A DNA stretch of 64,000 nucleotides from NCBI GenBank assembly GCA_963971535.1, contig OZ020589.1:68301239-68365238 (forward strand). Reading direction: 5' to 3'. Shown here one piece after another: positions 55,492 through 64,000 of this stretch; within the stretch, counting starts at the first letter, position 1, and every line of letters starts with the position of its first letter. The notes under the pieces were generated by a model. That model did not search any database, was not told where the DNA came from, and was given only the letters and a program-made list of their open reading frames with translations. The position numbers and the translations under genes were made by a program. Source of the stretch: Notolepis coatsorum (Eukaryota > Chordata > Actinopteri > Aulopiformes > Paralepididae).

Positions 55492-55750
55492 TCAGGTGTC
55501 ATGGTCGTCATTAAGCGAGTCGGGGAGCCTTGGCGACTCTATCAGCCTCGCCACGGGTCGGTTGTATGTCCGCCCTTGGCCGAGCACTTCTGCCACTCTG
55601 ACCTTTCCGTCGGCACCAGTGGTCACTTTGCTTACGCGGCCGGCCGGCCACGCAGCTCGGGGTAGTGACTGGTCTATGGTCATGACGACTGGACGGGATG
55701 AAGGGGGGCTTAGGAGGAAGCGGGCCTGAGACTGCTTTGATCTGTGCTTG
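55492..55750 (-). pseudogene. BEL integrase C-terminal domain stub (DUF5641-like)
   Basis: The minus frame reads FLLSPPSSRPVVMTIDQSLP, AAWPAGRVSKVTTGADGKVR, TYNRPVARLIE. LPRxxWxxGRVxxxxxGxDGxVRV...YxRPVxxL is the conserved tail of BEL/Pao integrases. It follows the protease region directly; the intervening catalytic domains are gone. Confidence 0.8.
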
Positions 55751-56535
55751 GCTGTGCTTCCTCCTCCTCCGTCTGTTTCTCTTGTTTGCTCTGTACCCCG
55801 TCTGAGGAGGGGCCGGTCCCGGCCGCCCCGTCAAGGAGTCGCTTGGGGTGCTGGGTTCGAGGTCAGCTACGTCTGAAGCGCAGCTGAGGGGGGTGGAGTT
55901 CCGAACTCCCTCTGGTGCCCACGGTTCTCTCACAGGCCTCTCGCTTAATGTCAATAGCCTCTGCTGTACGAGGGAGTGGCCGGTGTCGCTCGCCTTTGTG
56001 TGTAGGCAGCGTGTAGACGTGGGTTGACTGTCAAGTCCGTAGAGGGGGCCCTGGAGCGTCCATCCCAGTCGGGTCTGAACCGCGACTGGGCATCCTTTGG
56101 GTCCGACGTGGGCCGCCTCAATTGGGAGAATGAGGTCCGCGTGGTCGGAGCCGATGAGCAGGGTCGGTGTGGCGCCGTCGATAAGCGGTATAGGTAGTTG
56201 ACGTAGGTGCACATACTTGGCCATCAGCTGTGGGATGGGGTAGGTGTACTGAGACAAGCCTATATCGTGGCTGGTGAAGACGTTGGTTATACTATACTGC
56301 TTCTCGGGCTGGTCCACCGCTGCTATCTTGAAGGAGACCTTTTCACCTTTTATGGTCTTCTGGTCCCTTCTGATGGTGCGTATGGTCATGGTATCTTTGA
56401 CACCCCGCAGGCCCAACTGGGCTGCTGCGGAAGCGAGGAGGAGAGTCTTTTCAGACCCATCGTCCAGGACGGCGTAAGTGTCCAGGACCTTGTCCTCGTA
56501 GCTCAGGAGCACTCTGACCACTTTGAGGAGCACTC
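55751..56535 (-). CDS. BEL/Pao aspartic protease region (DUF1758-like)
   Basis: The minus frame starts LLKVVRVLLSYEDKVLDTYA, then VLDDGSEKTLLL with the active-site DDG in place of the more usual D(S/T)G, followed by IGLSQYTYPIPQL, PTLLIGSDHADLILP and TRLGWTLQGPLYG. IGxDH...LGWxLxGP is typical of BEL proteases. The frame is open into the region of the deletion joint (before 55750). It is reached from gag only by a frameshift at the G8/C8 run 56536-56543. Confidence 0.88.
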
Positions 56536-59072
56536 GGGGGGGGTCCCGCTATGCTGGTCAATGTGGAGCACTCCTGTTGGTGGTGACATAGAATCTATAT
56601 GGTGCGAGTCGCACCGTGACTCCCAGTGTCTGCTGTAGCAGTCGGGACACCAGGGAGCGGTCTGGTGGAACTTTGGTGCTGGTGCCACCGCCTCGGCATG
56701 GTACATTACCGCGACGGGCCCACTCTGTTGTCCTGGCTGACGCCTGTTGATGTCATGCAGGACCTCCAAGTGGGTGCCACCGCACCTGCTGCACTTCTTC
56801 TTCAAGCGGCACTCAGCTGCTAGGTGGCTGCGCGCGCAGCGGAAGCAGCAGCGGTGGTCCTTGATCCACTGACTCACCTCGTCCGTGGTCAGCTTCCCGA
56901 AGGTGTCTCATTGGTACAGCCGATGTTCTCCCTCACAGTACTGGCACTCAATCTTCCACTGGTCCTCTTTCGTCGAGGGGGTGTGGTGGTTCTTGTGCTG
57001 CGGTACTGATTCGGCTTGGTGCATAACGGTCACCAACCGGCGGTTATCCGTTGATCCCCGAGGTCCGAGTCTTGGGCTTGGTCCACTCCATACGAACGTG
57101 TCGAGTCGTAGGCTACTGACCTCCCTGGCGAGGAACTCAGATAGGTCTAGGAGGGATGCCTCTGGACCGTTGGGGTCGCGGTAGTCTCTCTGCCGCCGAA
57201 AACGCTCTTGTCGGGCGGGAGGGAGCTTCTCTAGTATCCTCTCTACATTAGAGTTAGCGTACAGTTCATAGATCCCCTTTTCCTTTTGGGACCCCAGCAT
57301 CCCTACCAGGGACTGTACCTTGATAGAGAGGTCATCTAATGCTCTGTTGTCTCTGGCTGGGGGGAGACGGTCAATGTCTCTTATCTCCTGTATCACATAG
57401 TCCCATATGCGTCCATAACGTTGGTCGAGGGCTACTAGAGCCGCGGTGTATGGGGTAGTAGAGCTGGAATATGCCAGCGCTATATTGTGCGCTCTGGGCA
57501 CCTTCAGGTGCTTGAGTAGGATAGCATACTTGTACGGTTCATCTGGTACGTCGGACAGCATAGTCTCTAAGCACATTCGTAGCTCTGTGTACTGTGCTCT
57601 GTTCTCGTGTGTGAAGTCCGGGAACGTCGGTGTGCCAAGGTACGATGCCATGGATGACTGGCACATCGGTGAGCGTTGGGGGAGAGGCCTCCTAGGCGAG
57701 TCTCCTCTTGCGTGTCGTCTTGGGCTGGTGCTTGGTGGGTACCGAAGGTCGGGTACCCAGGTGCTGTTCCTCGGGGCTGGCGGTGCGTCAAACTCACCCG
57801 TGAGTTGAGTCGGGGGTTTGTAGCGCAGGGCCTCGGGGCTGACTTCTGGGCTGTACTGGACCTCCTGGTCCAGAGTACGTTGCTGCTGGTCGGGGCTGTA
57901 CTGGGCCTCCTGGTCCAGAGTACGTTGCTGCTGGTCGGCTTGACATTCCTCCTCCTCCTCCTCCTCTTCCTCTGCTAGGTCCTGGAGTCTTCGGTTCAGT
58001 CTCTCGGCGTGGTCCGGTTCTTCCCGGTTGCTGGGTCTCGTATGGACCGGCCGGGGAGGGGGTTCGGAGACGTGGACAGGATCCTCCTGTTGGCGGGGTC
58101 CCGGGTCGCTTGGTCGGGTAGGGGAATGCGTCCTAGACCCTTGTCGTGACGATCTCCGGGAGCTCCGTGCGGAGAGAGGGGGTGTCGCCATGGCAACCAG
58201 TTTGTCCATCAGCTCCGCCTGCAGCCGGTCGCGCTCTGCCTCGCGCTGGGCATGGGCTGCGTCGCGCGCTGCTTCGCGCTGGGCATTGGCGGCGTCGCGC
58301 TGCGCATTGGCGCTGGCCTGGGCAGCGTCGCGCTGGGCATTGGCGCTGGCATGGGCGGCGTGGAGCTGTGCATTTGCGACGTCGCGCTGTGCATTGGCGG
58401 CGGCGTGCTGTGCATCGGCGCGGCTTCTTTCAATGTTCTCTTCCGTCTGAAGGCGTCTGGTCTCCAGTCTTATGCGGTCGTCTTCACTCCTTTGTTGCGC
58501 CTGGAAGCGCTCTCGCTCGGTTGCAGAATGTTCGCGTTCACGGAGGGCTTGCGCTTGGAGTTGCGCGTGAAGGCGCTCTCGTTCGCCTGTGCCAGCATCT
58601 TGTCCGCCTCGCTGGGGGAAGACGCCGGTCGAGGCGATCGGCTCCCGGCAGTACTCGTTGGAGATCCGTTCTCCTGTCGCGTACCGAGGAGATCCATCTC
58701 CTGGGTGCGCGTCTCTTCTTGTGGTGGGTCGGGTTCCGTCCCGGGAGGGCTTTCTTTATCCTGGAGCTCTCCGGGGACTGTCCCGTTGGCATTGTCTGGG
58801 GGTAAAGTCATGTCATGTCCCTCCTGGTCCCCCCCGTGAGCTTGGTCAGTTACGTTAGAACCCACTAGGGTCTCTACTGGCGGGGTAGCCTGGTCGGTAG
58901 GGTTGGACATAATTTTACTATCCGCTTTAGTTACTTTATCCGTATTTAACTTCCTTTTAAAGCTAGGTATTGGACTGACAACGTAGTCCTCTAGGTGAAG
59001 AGGTGGCTGCCGTCGGCGCTCTGGGCGATCTAGCTTAGGAGAACCGTTTGTGGAGTGTTCATCATCGGCCAT
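56536..59072 (-). pseudogene. BEL/Pao gag, one stop and one frameshift
   Basis: ATG at 59072 starts an acidic, polar N-terminal part (MADDEHSTNGSPKLDRPERR). A frameshift near 58580 is needed to continue into a long Ala/Arg/Glu coiled coil with repeated ANAQRDA units (about 58560-58215). A DUF1759-type region follows (TFPDFTHENRAQYTELRMCL, YAILLKHLKVPRAHNIAL). A TGA at 56908-56910 interrupts the reading just before two zinc knuckles, CFRCARSHLAAEC and CSRCGGTHLEVLH. Antisense open frames here, up to 219 codons, are shadows. Confidence 0.88.
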
Positions 59073-59110
59073 GTCAATATTAATATTATATTAATATTAC
59101 GCTAATTCTC

Positions 59111-59127
59111 TCCGGCTCGAAGGACCA
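59111..59127 (-). other. Primer binding site matching tRNA-Tyr
   Basis: Two bases inside the 5' LTR the minus strand reads TGGTCCTTCGAGCCGGA, exactly complementary to the 3' end of eukaryotic tRNA-Tyr (TCCGGCTCGAAGGA plus CCA). Seventeen continuous matches support tRNA-Tyr priming. Confidence 0.85.
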
Positions 59128-59129
59128 AT

Positions 59130-59931
59130 TGTAACTGAGGGGTACAATTCCCTGACTGTATTAATCAAGTATGGTATCATTAAACCACTACCGTCTTATG
59201 TACATTATACTGGCCATACCGTACACGAGTATATGATGAGAACACTTCCCCACAATGAATCGGTTCTACACAAAGTGGTAATTAAGTATTTATTGCAGCA
59301 AAAGGTACATAACATACTTTAATTGAATGCACTTGTAAGGCAAAGGAATGTGCGTAGGCAAATCAATAATGAATGTCCATTCACATATTACGCATGAGAT
59401 AATAATACAACTTGAATATTAGGAATTATATCTAGGGGATACTGGTAGGGGGTTCCACCGGTTGTAAGCCAGCAGGGGGAGGCAATGCTCTAATGCAAAG
59501 TCTGGGTCAGCGGGGACTCAATAGGCTCCTGGAGGCGGTATATTACTCCCTGCTCGGCAGACGAAAGGCAGCGACTGTAATCCCAGTATGCGTGCAGCAC
59601 AGGTGGAAGCCGGTCAGCCTCTCCAATAGAGACGGGCTCGAATGATGCTCCTCACGGGCAGGTCCCACAGCAGTGGGTGTAGACGATTCTTCTCCGCTCT
59701 AACAGCCTGGTCCAAAGCAATAATAATAATCCAGTCGGAAAGGGGGTCTGCATTCACCGGTGTAGATCCTCCGGTGCGCGGTGGTTCACATCAACTAAGT
59801 CGAACTTGACGTTATCCAACCAAGCCCTGATACAAAGAATACACAAGGGATATCAAACGATATACAAATATTATGCAATATATATCAATCAATAAATACA
59901 TATATTCGGTTTAATCTGACCCTTTGTAACA
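59130..59931 (-). repeat. BEL 5' LTR with a 0.45-kb deletion
   Basis: Same ends as the other LTR. Sequence corresponding to 54840-55292 of the other LTR is missing; the joint GCCCTGATAC/AAAGAATACAC shares TAC with both breakpoints, a microhomology deletion. Outside it I see only a few single-base differences (for example TTCACATA against TTCTCATA). Confidence 0.92.
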
Positions 59932-60145
59932 CTAAAGGTTTGACTAAGATTTCTATGAAACTTTATTCAAAAAACAAAACAAAATTTTTTTTTTTTTTTT
60001 TTTATATTTTTTTTTAAAAAGTCACAAAATATATTGGGTCGCATCTAAATCGGCAGGGTCGGTCGGCAATCGGAAACAAACTATATTTTTGTTATGCCTC
60101 AGCGCGTAACGCGTCCAATAAATGCGCCTTTAACATGCTTTATAT

Positions 60146-61159
60146 TAGGGGTGGACGGTATGGTCTAAAATTTATATCACGGTATAATTTGAAGCATAGA
60201 CGGTAACGGTATATATCACGGTATCATCGTTTTTGATCAATTATTTTTTAATTTTATATAATTTTATTTTTTTATAAAATATATATATTATATAATTAGA
60301 CTTGTACTTGTATTATCTGCGAGACATCTCCACCACGCAACAAGCTCCACTGTCTGTGTGTACTCTAGTAGCCTCCAGCTACGGCCAGGATTCTCCGGAG
60401 CTGCACCTGGACCTATACTCGAGTAGCCTCGAGCAGAGCTACGGCCAGGATTCTCCGGCGCTGCACCTGGACCCTATTGTATTGGTATAACGTTAGCAAG
60501 CCCTCAGCTCGAATACGCATCGAATCAGTGTTATAAGACATTGATATCAGGAGCTATCTGTAGCTACTGCATATATAACGTTAATACAACGCCTCAGTGA
60601 ATTATTTAGTTCAATGGGACATTTTGTTTTGAACGGTGAACTAACTTGCGTTAACGTGAGCTAACGGGTAGCATACACGTCTCTAGTACTAGACTTTGTG
60701 GAGCGTTTGTTGATGTCAGGAGCTATCGGTAGCTGGCCGACTAGATACCGTTCGGTTAGACAATGCCCCATCATGTATTAAACTAAAAGTGAATAGTTGA
60801 CTGGGTCATTTTGTAACGGTAGCTAAGCTAACGTTAGCTCAGGGAGACGCCGTCCCGACAGCTCCCGTGTCCCGTCCCACTAGACTACTAGACCCGTGTT
60901 TACATGCGTGCGGTAGGGGCTGGCACGCCCACTGCGCGAAGCCTCCTAAATAACTTTTTCCAGTTCGCACATATCTATTATCTATGACTAATTCTATCTA
61001 TTTTTAGGGGCAAATGCGAGTGAAATAGTCGCGCTGTGGTTACATGACGTCATTGCTATTTTAGAGCTGCACTACCGGTTACACGGTATAGTCAAAATCC
61101 ATACCGTAGAGCAAATTCATACCGTTTATACCGTATACCGTTTATACCGTCCACCCCTA
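60146..61159. mobile_element. hAT non-autonomous element, 1014 bp, perfect TSD
   Basis: Starts TAGGGGTGGACGGTATGGTC and ends ACCGTTTATACCGTCCACCCCTA, with ACGGTATA words at both ends. CTTTATAT flanks both sides exactly. An internal tandem pair AGCTACGGCCAGGATTCTCC (60377 and 60438) is present; no transposase. Confidence 0.93.
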
Positions 61160-61198
61160 CTTTATATCCTTATTTACTATATGCCCGTCGCGGTTAAC

Positions 61199-62113
61199 TT
61201 AACACTTTGAGTGCCACGAGGTGGCGCCAGAGGTAGCGCTTCAATGCCACCATCGGCGCCAATGTTACGCTTAATATCACCTAATCTATGTTTTAAATTA
61301 TGGCTATGTGTCTAATCTGCCCGTCGCTTATCAAAGAATCCTTTTCCAGTCAGTGCTGTCAAGGCAGATTGGTTTTTTATTGCTTCATTTCCGTTTGAGA
61401 GCATTTTGAAAAGCACCCGTTTTGAGGTAAAAAACAGTTCATTCTTCTATGATAATAGTCTTTTACTGGAATATTCCAGAACGTTGATATTTGTCTGCCT
61501 ATTTATGAATCGTTTTCAAATAAATGCTAGATGATCAATATTATACGTGCACGCAAGCACATTCGAGCCGCGCGCGGATAATCGCTGTGTTCATTTCCGA
61601 AAGAGCCCATTTCACAAAACAGCCTATATCTTCATCAAAATTAGTCTGATTATCCTAACACTGATAACATAGATTCCTTACCTGACATCAGATGGTATCC
61701 AACTGGTATATTCCAATTCCTGATCACCATTCGAAAAAATCGATATGTGTATGGATCCAACGTGTGTACAGTGCAGTACATGATTCCGCGGGTCTCAGAG
61801 GCTCCAGAATGAACTGTGATAACCCCGGCTGCATCAGTGGACTGGAAAATGTGGAGTACAGGATTTTTTCCCCCATCCATTTTCATTGAGTCCATTCCAA
61901 AATCCCTTATGTCATCTGGGAGACGATAGGGGGCGCTTTTTTCCACATCTGATCGCCGGCGGCGCTCGGGTATACTAGGGTAGGCTTGCGTGATGCAATA
62001 TGATTTCAGATCGCTAAAAAAAAAGAAAAAAAATTCAGAGAAATCTCGTGAGTGGCTTTCAACATAACTATCGGAAACCCGAGATATCTCGTGAGTGGCA
62101 GTGAAAGTGTTAA
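61199..62113. mobile_element. piggyBac-like family 2 element, inverted copy
   Basis: TTAACACTTTGAGTGCC to GGCAGTGAAAGTGTTAA, TTAA on both sides. The interior is the reverse complement of 1982-2873 and 6473-7446 (CCAATTCCTGATCACCATTC). Near the right end GAGATATCTCGTGAGTGGC and a related AAATCTCGTGAGTGGC form the subterminal repeat. Confidence 0.88.
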
Positions 62114-62825
62114 AAGGGGAGGGATTGTGTTTCTCACATTGTCGCTGTCTGTCGTTGATAATATAATCTGAAGAGCATTATTATTATTATCATTCTCGAG
62201 AATACACGTTGCGCGTCTACTGTGCCAAAGTCAAGAGAGCACATTCATCTGCGGACTAGAAAGGTGCGCTCAGTAGAGCACAGATGTCCGCCACTTGACT
62301 TGGAATTAATGTACTGTATGCATTCAGAAGTGCTGAATAAATGTTTTATGGACCCATAATAGTGATTATTTATTATTTAAGTTAAGTTTAGCCATAATCA
62401 TATATTTTTCTATAATCAGGTAGCTGAACAACATTGGTAAAAAAAAATCTATTCTATGAATCATTTTCGGCCTTTCGGCATTCGGTTTTCGGCCAACTGT
62501 TTCCTATTTTCGGTATCGGTTTCGGCCAAGAATTTCCCATTCGGTGCATCTCTAACCCGGACCCACCCCGCCAGCTTTCCCACCCTCTAATACTGCCAAT
62601 TGTATTAGTGTGAACGGCCAGCCAAGCTGGTGACACGCCGGGAGCTGGATTCGAACAGGCGAATCCAGCATCTCCGGTGTTGGTGACGAACGCAATCTCC
62701 GCTACGCCACCTGACCGCCAACATTTTTATAGTTTTAAGAGTTTTGTTTGTACCAACTGTTGGTGCATTTAACGTGTATGACCGTCAGTCACTGATGAAT
62801 GGACTGCCATTCTCACCTCTGTGCA

Positions 62826-63830
62826 TGCAGTACATTTTGAACGACCACATCAAACAAGAGGTGGACGCGGGCAAATACTGCGGCATGATCATGCTGGACC
62901 TACAAAAGGCCTTCGACACTGTCAATCACTCCATTCTGATTGACAAGCTAAAAGCAATTGGTTTTGATAGTATTATCAGTGAGCTGGATGCAATCCTACC
63001 TGGAGGGGAGTGAACAGATGGTGGAGGTAAACGGTACTCTATCCCCCCCCCCCCCTCACAGTGAGCTATGGTGTTCCACAAGGAAGCATACTAGGACCGC
63101 TACTGTTCCTAATTTATGCAAATGACATGTCGTCAGCTTGTGACTGCAACTTGTTCCTGTTCGCGGACGACTCAGCCCTGCTGGTCTCAAGAACAAGTTA
63201 CAGGTTGAAAAAACCCTCAGCTAGGGCGGCTAAGTGGCACAGTGGGCAAGGCGCTCTCCACTAACGCAGGAGATGCTGGGTTCGAGCCCAGCTCTCTGCG
63301 TTGCTTCCGGCTTGGCTGGTCGTTCATACTAATACAATTGGCAGTATTAGGGGGTGGGAAAGCCGGTGGGTGGGGATCGGACGTTCTGGACAGCAACTCC
63401 TATAGGTCGGTTAGTGCGCCTGTACAGCAGAATCGGAAAGCAACGGGGGTAGCGTGAGCCTCCCACGTGTTACTCCTCGCCGCTGAGAGATTGCGCTGTT
63501 CAGGTGAAAAGATGAGTCAGCTGCCTCCTCGTGTACTGGAGGGGACACGTGATGCAAGGCTTGGTCCACATTGCAGCCGACCAGTGGGAGGACAGGGGAG
63601 GGTAGAATTGGATAATACGAAATTGGGATGCGAGAAAAATAGAAAATGGGGAGAAAAAGTAGATAAAAAAAAAAAAAAAAAAACCTCAGCTCTGAACTAG
63701 GCAGGATCTGCACCTGGCTCGCTGATAACAAACTATCATTACACCTGGGTAAAACAGAGTCCATTCTCTTCGGTTTAAATAAAAAACTTGGCAAGACCGA
63801 CGGATCAGCGTTTCCGTTAGCCGGTAATTA
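62826..63830 (+). mobile_element. LINE-A RT fragment split by a SINE
   Basis: Plus frames encode ILNDHIKQEVDAGKYCGMIM, LDLQKAFDTVNHSILIDKL, GVPQGSILGPLLFLIYANDM, FLFADDSALLVS; the FADD box is intact, with frameshifts near 62975 and at the C-run 63045. The SINE 63223-63683 interrupts it; LINE sequence resumes CAGCTCTGAACTAGGCAGG and ends in the region encoding ESILFG. 62732-62825 is unassigned. Confidence 0.88.
63223..63683 (+). mobile_element. tRNA-derived SINE with poly-A and TSD
   Basis: Box A-like GTGGCACAGTGGGCAAGG (63235), box B GGTTCGAGCCC (63279-63289), a long tRNA-unrelated body shared with the SINE at 51400-62722, and an A19 tail. CCTCAGCT flanks both sides (63215-63222, 63684-63691). 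The youngest insertion at this spot, as it splits LINE-A. Confidence 0.9.
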
Positions 63831-64000
63831 CCGGTATTTGACCGGCAAAATCTGTTGAAGTCCGACATATTTAATCTCTCCGGTCTTAATGTCCGGTGAA
63901 AATAATTCCCTGAGTCTAAGCACAATTTGATTATTTGAATTGTATTAAAATAGGCTAAAATTAAATAGCCTATGCGATGAACGAAACAATCATTACATTT
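63805..64000. mobile_element. Possible hAT-like element end, cut by window edge
   Basis: GCGTTTCCGTTAGCCGGTAA followed by TTACCGGTATTTGACCGG; the CCGGTAATTACCGG palindrome and clustered CCGG words resemble a family of fish hAT ends. The other end lies outside the window. Confidence 0.4.

Larger units (their letters stand above)
53099..59931 (-). mobile_element. BEL/Pao LTR retrotransposon with pol core deleted
   Basis: Coding is on the minus strand: 5' LTR 59130-59931, primer site 59111-59127, gag, protease, a stub of integrase, 3' LTR 53099-55391. CTAAA flanks both sides (53094-53098, 59932-59936), a 5-bp duplication. The internal region is only 3.74 kb: the reverse transcriptase, RNase H and integrase core are missing between the protease and the integrase C-terminal domain. 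The few LTR-LTR differences outside indels indicate a young insertion. Confidence 0.95.
51732..62554. mobile_element. hAT element hosting four other transposons, perfect TSD
   Basis: Starts TAGGGATGCACAGAAATTTC with TTTCGGCCGAAAA words and ends TTCCCATTCGGTGCATCTCTA. ACCCGGAC flanks both sides exactly (51724-51731, 62555-62562), 10.8 kb apart. Removing the nested piggyBac-like (51996, 61199), BEL (53099) and hAT (60146) elements leaves about 1.1 kb with no transposase frame. Confidence 0.9.
51400..62722 (-). mobile_element. tRNA-derived SINE split by a 10.8-kb hAT nest
   Basis: The head lies at 62722-62555: minus strand GGCGGTCAGGTGGCGTAGCGG, box B GTTCGAATCC, and AATACAATTGGCAGTATTAG. The body and A-rich tail lie at 51731-51400 (GTGCTGCCAGGTGAAAAGAAG). 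The body matches the plus-strand SINE at 63223-63683. ATTTTTATA occurs at 51391-51399 and 62723-62731, a likely target duplication. Confidence 0.82.

Noticed and set aside
57446-58839. Long plus-strand frames (up to 219 codons) opposite BEL gag
   Set aside because: They are antisense shadows of the Ala/Arg/Glu-rich gag coiled coil on the minus strand.

Overview
The window is vertebrate, most likely teleost, genomic DNA. It has intron-exon genes, recurrent GCTAACGTTAGC-type words, and a dense load of fish-typical transposons (hAT and piggyBac non-autonomous elements, L2 and other LINEs, tRNA-derived SINEs, BEL/Pao and DIRS elements). No bacterial-type gene organisation is present. The species cannot be named from the sequence.

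Two host genes are supported. On the minus strand, five coding exons of a calnexin/calmegin-family ER chaperone (calmegin, clgn, preferred; canx is the alternative) run from 16089 down to 239 and leave the window on the left. Their phases and splice sites join perfectly. On the plus strand, the first two coding exons of exosc9 (RRP45, an RNA exosome core subunit) lie at 48700-48765 and 49121-49215; exon 3 is not in the window. The two genes point away from each other and are separated by about 32 kb that is almost wholly repeats.

Layout: 1-16 kb is clgn with introns swollen by nested hAT and piggyBac elements, an L2 and minisatellites. 16-29 kb holds more hAT copies, a BEL gag relic, a tandem array of TTCTAGAA motifs, a tRNA-Ser relic and many 3' ends of one LINE family (called LINE-A here). 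29.4-32.3 kb is an almost full L2 with a long open reverse transcriptase frame. 34.0-41.6 kb is a DIRS-type element with inverted terminal repeats and an internal complementary region but no recognisable coding; it hosts a piggyBac element and a solo BEL LTR. 42-47 kb is a tangle of integrase-like exons, foldbacks and recent duplications. 47-51 kb is exosc9 with LINE-A copies. 51.4-62.7 kb is one nest: a SINE split by a hAT that contains two piggyBac elements, another hAT and a BEL/Pao element (itself carrying a hAT in one LTR). 62.8-64 kb is LINE-A split by a SINE, then the end of another hAT-like element.

The host genes act independently: an ER glycoprotein-folding chaperone and an RNA-decay complex subunit. 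Most value of the window lies in its readable insertion history, because many elements keep exact target-site duplications (TSDs). All family assignments come from reading the sequence and remembered family features, not from database searches.
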